A stretch of 64,000 nt of DNA from Agrypnia vestita (Eukaryota; Arthropoda; Insecta; Trichoptera; Phryganeidae), in assembly GCA_016648135.1 (NCBI GenBank), contig JADDOH010001553.1, positions 1 through 64,000 of the forward strand, read 5' to 3'. A program made the position numbers and the translations under genes. Under the pieces are notes generated by a model. That model was not told where the DNA came from and made no database searches. It saw only the letters and a list, made by a program, of their open reading frames with translations. Of this stretch, positions 57,714 through 64,000 are shown in pieces (position 1 is the first letter of the stretch; every line of letters begins with the position of its first letter).

Positions 57714-57830
57714 CCAAATTTATTAATCAATTAGAAAGACATGCAGAAAAATCGAAATATTTTTTCGTTGATTTGATTTTTCTGCTGATTCGGTCTTTCT
57801 AATTGATTAAAAAATTAGTTTTTAAGTAAT
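57714..57830. mobile_element. Foldback MITE (about 110 bp)
   Basis: ATTAATCAATTAGAAAGAC is on the left and its reverse complement GTCTTTCTAATTGATTAA on the right. The inner words GCAGAAAAATC and GATTTTTCTGC also pair, so it is almost all arm. It shares the TTTCTAATTGATTG end word with the foldback at 36120-36255. Confidence 0.75.
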
Positions 57831-57989
57831 ATATAGGTTCATAATAAAACCATATTACAAAGCCACAAAAAACGGGCCCTATATTGAGCATGTATACAAA
57901 ATACGTGAATTAACAAATAGAAAAATCTCAGTTTAGTTGATTTCAGCATATCGTCCACATGGGAATCGAAAGAATGCCTTTTTTACAGC

Positions 57990-58200
57990 AATTGCATTTA
58001 CAGCAAAACACCGATTTTTACAGGAGTACCGACCTGTAGGATGACCCGTGAGAAGGCAAAAAAAAGGTGGAAAATCTCTGCGAAGAAAGGTAGAACTACC
58101 AGCGGCCTCAAGTTATCAACTCAGCTCAGGACAGGGAACAGGGATGAAGAATGGAGATGAAAAAGAAGTAGAAGAGGTATAACAAGCAATTTACCAATCG
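57990..58200 (+). pseudogene. Possible LINE C-terminal fragment
   Basis: Plus-strand translation in one frame gives AQDREQG, a stop, then RMEMKKK, resembling the AQDRxxWRRME ending of many insect LINE polymerases. It is short and damaged, so the call is tentative. Confidence 0.35.
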
Positions 58201-58860
58201 GATGTGCTCAAAAATGTATTATTGTTTTTTTGTTGGGTTTCTTGATACTTTGCCGTATTGGTGGATCAAAGATCGCATTATGATAGTGTGAAAAGAAATA
58301 TTCTTTTCCTACCAGGAGAATCTTTCGGTATTCAATGTATTATATGAGAAAGCAAGTAAAACAGGCACAGATAAATATGGTAATTTAGTAATACTCACAG
58401 TAATGCAATTTCATGATTATGGATTATGTTTACAGGTGAAATGGTTTAGACGATTATTGACGTTTCTGGTTTCTGATTGACTGGATTAGCTACTTGTTAT
58501 GGCTAGAATCCGCTAGTGATTTATATCATTATGGTTTTTTCTGTTATAAGTGATGTAGATATTGTTTTTTTTTTTATTTCAATTTGTATGTACTATCTAA
58601 ATTTCTTAAATTTTTGGGATTACAATAGATAGTCGACTGATTCTCATTTTGAAAAGATTTCAAACGTTTTCGGTAATTTGTGTCATGTCATGGTTAGCAA
58701 TACCAGTAGTAGACTCCATTCGAGCCTTGTTCACAATAGTCTTCGCGGCCTTGGTTGTGGACCGGCGTATGTTTGGGTAATCAGCTCGGACGGAAATGAT
58801 TAACGTCCATAACAATATTGCTCCAAAAGCCATATCCGGAATATTTCACACGACCGCTGT
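58201..58860. other. Unassigned region
   Basis: No gene or repeat could be supported. Confidence 0.35.
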
Positions 58861-58870
58861 TATTAATTCA

Positions 58871-58980
58871 CGCCGGTCCCGGCGCGTCACGGGGCGGCCA
58901 GCGGCGCAGCGCCGGCGCGCCGGGGGCCGCGCTTGGCCGCTCGCGAGGAACCGCGCCGCAGGGGGTCACACCGCTGGTGT
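58871..58980. other. Extremely CpG-dense patch
   Basis: I count 92 G or C in these 110 bases (84%) and 23 CpG dinucleotides, in a window that is otherwise strongly AT-rich. It contains GGCGCAGCGCCGGCGCGCCG, itself partly self-complementary. Open frames cross it on both strands without a recognisable product. It might be a promoter-type island, an exon edge, or a fragment of a GC-rich repeat. Confidence 0.6.
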
Positions 58981-59034
58981 GCGAGTCTAGTGTTAATTGA
59001 GTCATCGCGGATATAATAGCGATGGCAGCCTCCC

Positions 59035-59430
59035 TAAGGTCGGGCCGGATGACCTAACGCACAATGTGAAATTGCTTACAAAATCTTCTTCTTGAAATAT
59101 TTCTTCTGGTTGAAGGCCACTGGGGCTTGTCTGTGCAGAATTTGCCGCCTCTTGTGATGTGGATTCGCGGCTGTCTTTTCGTCTTTTGGTGGATCTTCCA
59201 GGCATCCTTACTCCTTGTGGTTTCCCGCGTAGGGCAGGATATGGTTGTCTTTGGGAGCCCATTCTTTCCACATGGTCTCTCCAATATTTTTATAATCATG
59301 GTGTTTCTCATTTTGTCGCGTGGCGTCTCGTCTGTTGTTTTTTTGAGAGTTTTCATCTCTAAGAAGTTGGTTCTAAGAAGTTATTTAGTGCGAATTGTGT
59401 CAGCTCTTGTTTCGATGCCATCGGTTTGAA
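59035..59430 (-). pseudogene. LINE C-terminal reverse-transcriptase fragment
   Basis: Minus-strand frames 59356-59054 and 59271-59002 are two frames of one protein. The first gives EMKTLKKTTDETPRDKMRNT and the second HVERMGSQRQPYPA, then MPGRSTKRRKDSRESTSQEA. This is the ...WxGHVxRM...GRPxxRWxDS... ending of an insect LINE polymerase, broken by a frameshift near 59270. The 3' side ends in GAAGAAG-rich sequence at about 59085, resembling the (AAG)n tail of the fragment at 42755. Confidence 0.7.
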
Positions 59431-59793
59431 TTATCAGTCCGAAACAGATTTTGTGCGTTCGAACCTTACAGCATTTTGCGTGTCTTTGTTTTTTCATATT
59501 ATTTTATTCAGACATCCTGATACAACCGAAGCTTTCGCCAATTTTTCACCTCCTCAAGAACACTATGGCTCAGTCGTTGACACCGAAATATTTTGAAATT
59601 ATAAAATGATTTTCTTTATTTTAAAAAGTATGTATATAGGTATATCCTACATTCAACCGCATCAGATCATACGGGAAAATGATGTATTTAAATTCTAAAT
59701 TATTTTCATTTTTTCATTACGTTTATTTGACACGACTATGTTACTACATTTATCAGATGCACCCGTTTCCTTCTTCAGGTGAGCGTAGACTAA
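59431..59793. other. Unassigned interval with a splice-like ratchet motif
   Basis: At 59766-59785 TTTCCTTCTTCAG is directly followed by GTGAGC, an acceptor joined to a donor. That is the layout of a recursive splice site, although the same motif could come from a repeat. Confidence 0.25.
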
Positions 59794-59933
59794 GGGCCTG
59801 TTGTTTGATCAGAAGTTAAAGTAAGAGTTAAGCAAAAAGCATAGATTTTTACGAAAACGGGTGTTTTGATTGGTGGAGAATGCAAAAATCTATGCTTTTT
59901 TCTTTCTCTTACTTCTGATCAAACAACAGGCCC
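59794..59933. mobile_element. MITE family F, PIF/Harbinger-like, copy 2 (140 bp)
   Basis: Inverted ends GGGCCTGTTGTTTGATCAGA with the reverse complement at the right. TAA precedes and TTG follows, consistent with a TAA duplication with changes. The inner AAAGCATAGATTTTTACG and its complement pair, as in copy 1. Confidence 0.85.
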
Positions 59934-60555
59934 TTGGTATGTGAGAGTTTGCATCTGGTTTATGGTAAAAGATGTAGTGATATACACGTGTCAAATAAAA
60001 TTAGTGAAAAAAACAAAATAGTTTTTTCTTTTATGATTATTAAAAATAGATTTCCACAAAGTGAACGCCTCCGTTAAATTTTTTTATTTAGATTTTTTGA
60101 ATATATTTCAATAATAACAATAACTGGTAAATAAGTTGAATTGATATAATGCATACCCGTAAAACAAAATTATTTTTAATATCAAAAAGATCACTTCCTT
60201 CACTAAATTTACCTAATTATCAAAAATGAATCGATAGAAAGAATCTTGCAATATATGTTTTACTTTTGCCGTGAGGTTATCCGAAGCTGCTGTTGGTGAT
60301 ATGCATATTTACTCCATAAAAATATACTTTCTTACAGAAAGAAAGCGAATACACGGAAATCATTAACATATGAAGCGAACTAATTCACAATTAACATTTA
60401 AAACTTTTTAAAAACGTTAAAAATTATGAAATTGATCAAGAAAACATCTCATTGTTTAAAATAAAATATTAAAATATTCGTAGACGTTTGTTATTTCATA
60501 TTTATCAAATGTTTATAGAATTGTATAACACACATTTAAAATGACATAATACTAT
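59934..60555. other. Unassigned AT-rich region
   Basis: No gene or repeat could be supported. Confidence 0.35.
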
Positions 60556-60830
60556 CTGATCGAGTCTCTTTTGATTGCTTAATCTATATTATTATTTGCT
60601 TGACTGCTTATTCTATATATTGTATTATTAATTAAGATTTTTGATATATTAGATAGATAGTATATTACCGTTCTCATAGATTATAAAATTAGATTACACT
60701 CTCTATTTGATTGTAAGTGGTCATTCTTTTTGGTGTGGTATATACATACAAAAAAATTGAATTATATACATTTTCTAGGTATCACTGTAATACAATATTG
60801 TATAAATAAAAATATAAAAAAATCTGTAAT
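60556..60830 (+). mobile_element. Retroelement 3' fragment, family T, copy 2
   Basis: It matches 53920-54210 (GATTTTTGATATATTAGATA, GATTGTAAGTGG, TTTTTGGTGTGGTATATACA) and ends in ATAAATAAAAATATAAAAAA. It has no coding part, so the parent LINE is unknown. Confidence 0.6.
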
Positions 60831-62339
60831 TGTCATTTGCCACTTCCATCAATAATAATCTAGAGGAGGCTGAAATTCCCAACAATCATTCGAAATTATC
60901 GGAGCAGTGGGAGTTACATGGACGTCATTGACAGAAAGTAAAGAAAGCGACTGGATACAGTGCAAATCTTTTTTTTGATCTACATATACCCAACTCTATT
61001 TCTACGCGGTAGATACGTTTCAACTAAAAACGTGTAAAAAAGCTGTATTACATATGCATACAAAAAGTAAACATTTTTTCTCCAACTTTAAAAAACAATG
61101 TAAGATGAAACACGACCTATTTGGTGTTCTGGAAAATCGTGAAAAAAGGTAATAATGAAAACCCAATTAATAAATTCTACAAAATTTATTCATGCATTCA
61201 TATATTAATTAAGAAAACTTCAAACCCAAACAACAAATTAAGTTTATTCAATAACTATTCATTGTTTTCATCACTTTTTTCATGCGCGTATATAGAAAAC
61301 ATTAAAATTTATTATTGTTTTTAATTATAAATTTACCGTGTTAGAACAAATAACGCGTACAAATATATAGTGTTCGTTATTATTTTGTGCAACGTGTTAT
61401 TTCGAAATCGTGTTAAAAAAAGTTGGGTGAACTTCTTAAGTACTTCTAACGATCATTTCAACTTACATTTCAAACAATAATTATCCTCTTTGGATTCTGA
61501 AACCAGGGCTAGAAATAAATATTAGTTAATTGTAGGTATTAATAGTCGTTTAAATAAAAAACGTAATTTAAGGTACGTAGTTATACAATAGAAGTCACAC
61601 TGAATGTCTACAGGTAAGGCACAAAAGTAAATTTCTATATTTAAAAACTCGAATTCAGGGAGTGCGCGCATATTGCTTTTGACGTGGTCGGGGCCAAGGA
61701 GAGAATGGAGAAACGCATTGCGTAGAGAGTGTTCCGTACCCGCTACTCGTACCGTTACAACATTTTATATAAAATGTATCTGAACATAGTAACATTTTTC
61801 ATCGCATGTGTTCGTCGCTGGTTCGTTTTGAATGACTTTGTGGAGTATAATAAATACACAGAGTATGGAGTTGTATATATATGATATAGTGAATCTATAT
61901 TTCTAGTGAGTCTATATTTTCACTGGCATTTTAGTGAAATTACATTCAAGGTCATTCTTATCAAATCCAAGCAAATTTTCACCAATCGAAATTAATACAA
62001 ACTAGTGAAAAATATTTTAACTGATATCTTGCTAGTAAAATTATATTGGTTTCCAAAGTGTCATTTAAATTATTTTGGAGAGATCATGACAGATGTCTAT
62101 TTCCGGATTGAGATTGATCTCTTAGAATAACAATTTAAGATTTAAGTTATTGCGTGAAAAAGATTCTTACTGCATTATTAATTACTTCTGTGCATAACAT
62201 TATATACCGGATACTATTAACGTATCTTAACCTAGCTTAATCTTTGAGAAGTGCGCGCAATTATGGACAAAATATAGTTTCACCGATACTGCGCAGTGAA
62301 TCTGTAAATTCATGTTTTCCCTGCCCGACCGGGTAAAAT
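60831..62339. other. Unassigned region
   Basis: Mostly AT-rich. A GC-richer part at 61660-61760 has no defensible exon. No repeat family is recognised. Confidence 0.35.
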
Positions 62340-62369
62340 ATATTTCTACTATTTTATATAGTTATATAT

Positions 62370-62425
62370 CTATATATATATATATTAAGAAATAAATAAA
62401 TGAAATTAAGTGAAACACATAAATA
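62370..62425 (-). mobile_element. SINE-type tail like the 45721 palindrome arms
   Basis: On the minus strand it reads ATATTTATGTGTTTCACTTA, then ATTTCATTTATTTATTTC and a TA run, corresponding to the outer arms of the palindrome at 45721-45945. Only the tail remains. Confidence 0.6.
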
Positions 62426-62960
62426 TCGGTTTATGTCGACGCCTGCACGGCTCCATGGTGACTGCTAAATACAGCTTCGGGTCTTACTATTTCCATGCAC
62501 TAATAACGAAACCTTAAGACCATCTCCGTTATATTTTATTGGTTACGTTAGGCGGAAAATCATCACGCTAATTTATTGATACAAACATTTCCCTAATTTT
62601 ATTATATTTAATATTCCGATTGTAAGATTATATATGTCTATTATAAAAGTCAACATTCATCTCAATGGGATCATTTCATCTTATTTCACATATTGTCTAT
62701 TTTCCCCGATAATAATGTCCGACCGTAACTTCGTATCCAATAGTTGATCTCATTCCGTTTTCAAAATTAGTAAGATTTCAAAATTGTTATTAAATAAAAT
62801 GAAAACATTAACTTTATCCTTTTTTTAATAACATGCTCTGAATTCGATTTTTTCAGTTTAATAAAAATTAAAAATAATTAGTGCATCCATTACTATATCG
62901 CATGTGTCATTGGTATTAATCATTAATCAAAATATATAATTCTCAATGTAACAATGTCCG
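62426..62960. other. Unassigned AT-rich region
   Basis: No gene or repeat could be supported. Confidence 0.35.
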
Positions 62961-63150
62961 TCACTAAAGCTACCAGGCGGCTAAAATAATAATGAGGTAG
63001 GTATAAGATGCAAAAAAAAAATTATATTTAACAATGTCCATCACTAATATTACTAAGACGCTGCGCTACTCTGTAGAGCGCTGTTATCACAGCTTTAACT
63101 GGCGGCCGAAATATGTATAGTAACAGTCATTTTTGACGGGTTATAGCTAG
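62955..63150 (+). mobile_element. Helitron-like family B, 3' end
   Basis: It ends with GTCATTTTTGACGGGTTATA and GCTAG before T. Upstream, AACAATGTCC.TCACTAA occurs twice, about 77 bases apart. The 5' part is not recognisable. Confidence 0.55.
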
Positions 63151-64000
63151 TATTTATAGTAATAAATATAACAGGATAGTTAGTAACAGAGCTAGTCCAC
63201 AATTTTACAAACCGTGCAAAAATTAGAAAAAAAACTAACATCGTTCTAATATTAATAGTTAGGGAGATAAGTGAAAAAATATTCATTGGTCATCTTCTTT
63301 GAAGCGTTAGATATTCATGAATCTAATTTATTTATAAATATAACTCATTATAATAAATTCATAAATACGAGTCAAATAAAAATGTTAAATCCTAAATGTT
63401 AATTCTGGTTCAAATTTCTTAAAAATTTACCTGGTAGATAGATATCTCGACTAAGTTCGTTAACCAGTCTGACCCGCTAACTTTTTTCAAAATGATGGCT
63501 GCTTTAAAATGTTTAAAAATGTGTTAACATTGAATACATGTAAATTAAGTAAAAAACAAAATTGAAATATATTATACTTTTGTGACCAGCGTCGAAAGAA
63601 TTTATTTGCTACAAAAAGGGTATTTTTCCAACAGACTGTCTGGGCTGTTCTTTATAATAAGGCTACACTACGCAAATTTAAATCAATCCGTCATTTCTGT
63701 AATCCCGCGTAGCTTATGTTAATTAAGTTTTCGTAAAATCCGACGTCTGAAAGTGGATTTTCTCCATAAGACCTAAAAAAAGTGTTTTCCAAAAAAAAAG
63801 CTCCGATTATCCGCCGAGAGTCGGAGAATTGAAAAACACGGTTGATAAATAATGGGTTATTGATGTTGATATATTCCCAATTTCGGTGTCTACTTGTCAA
63901 TTACTCCCAACATAACTATAGCCACGCCTTCATTCAAAAATGAATTTGTTTACTAAAATAAGTATCGAAACCGGTAGACGTAAAGTTACTCCAAGTGGTT
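63151..64000. other. Unassigned region to the window end
   Basis: No gene is recognisable. The last 40 bases contain TATCGAAACCGGTAGACG, also found at 39166-39183, so another copy of an unnamed repeat continues beyond the window. Confidence 0.35.

Noticed and set aside
1..64000. CRISPR arrays, bacterial operons or phage genes
   Set aside because: No such structure is present; base composition, repeats and gene layout are those of an animal nuclear genome.

Overview
This window is AT-rich eukaryotic nuclear DNA, most likely from a moth or butterfly (Lepidoptera). The best taxonomic clues are repeats. At 22178-22557 there is a Helitron with the layout A|TC...CTAG|T and a GC-rich terminal hairpin, of the type that is everywhere in lepidopteran genomes. 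At 30286-31400 there is a cecropia-type mariner with its terminal repeats. tRNA-derived SINEs and CR1/L2-, Jockey- and other LINE tails are scattered throughout. There are no operons, tRNA genes, rRNA genes or CRISPR arrays.

Layout. (1) 1-11081 is almost entirely one very long LTR element. Its two LTRs (1-960, cut by the window edge, and about 10126-11081) are roughly 97% identical by eye. It reads on the minus strand (TGTAACG start, purine tract directly before the left LTR). The 9.2 kb between the LTRs has no gag, pol or env. Instead it holds purine-rich DNA, repeated GGGGGAAG tracts and at least four separate local tandem duplications, so it looks like a non-coding LARD-type element. (2) About 0.9 kb beyond it, 11979-12208 looks like the first coding exon of a secreted or membrane protein: Arg-rich N-terminus, hydrophobic signal core, splice donor. 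A 45-base exon with strong splice sites lies at 39567-39611 and is in phase with it. If both belong to one gene, nearly all of the rest of the window is intron (about 27.4 kb, then more than 24 kb). (3) That presumed intron is a patchwork of decayed transposons: three or four non-LTR families, two mariners (one with both ends intact but a deleted catalytic centre), a 784-bp hAT-type element with a perfect 8-bp target duplication, Helitrons, several foldback MITE families, SINEs, and repeats with hammerhead-ribozyme-like cores resembling Penelope-type elements.

Host coding content is very small. Nearly all open reading frames are transposon remains, shadows or chance. The most useful leads are the giant non-coding LTR element, the candidate split gene, the hammerhead-like repeat family, the second Helitron-like family with a CCGTC...GACGG hairpin, a near-perfect palindrome at 45721-45945 and an extremely CpG-dense patch at 58871-58980.
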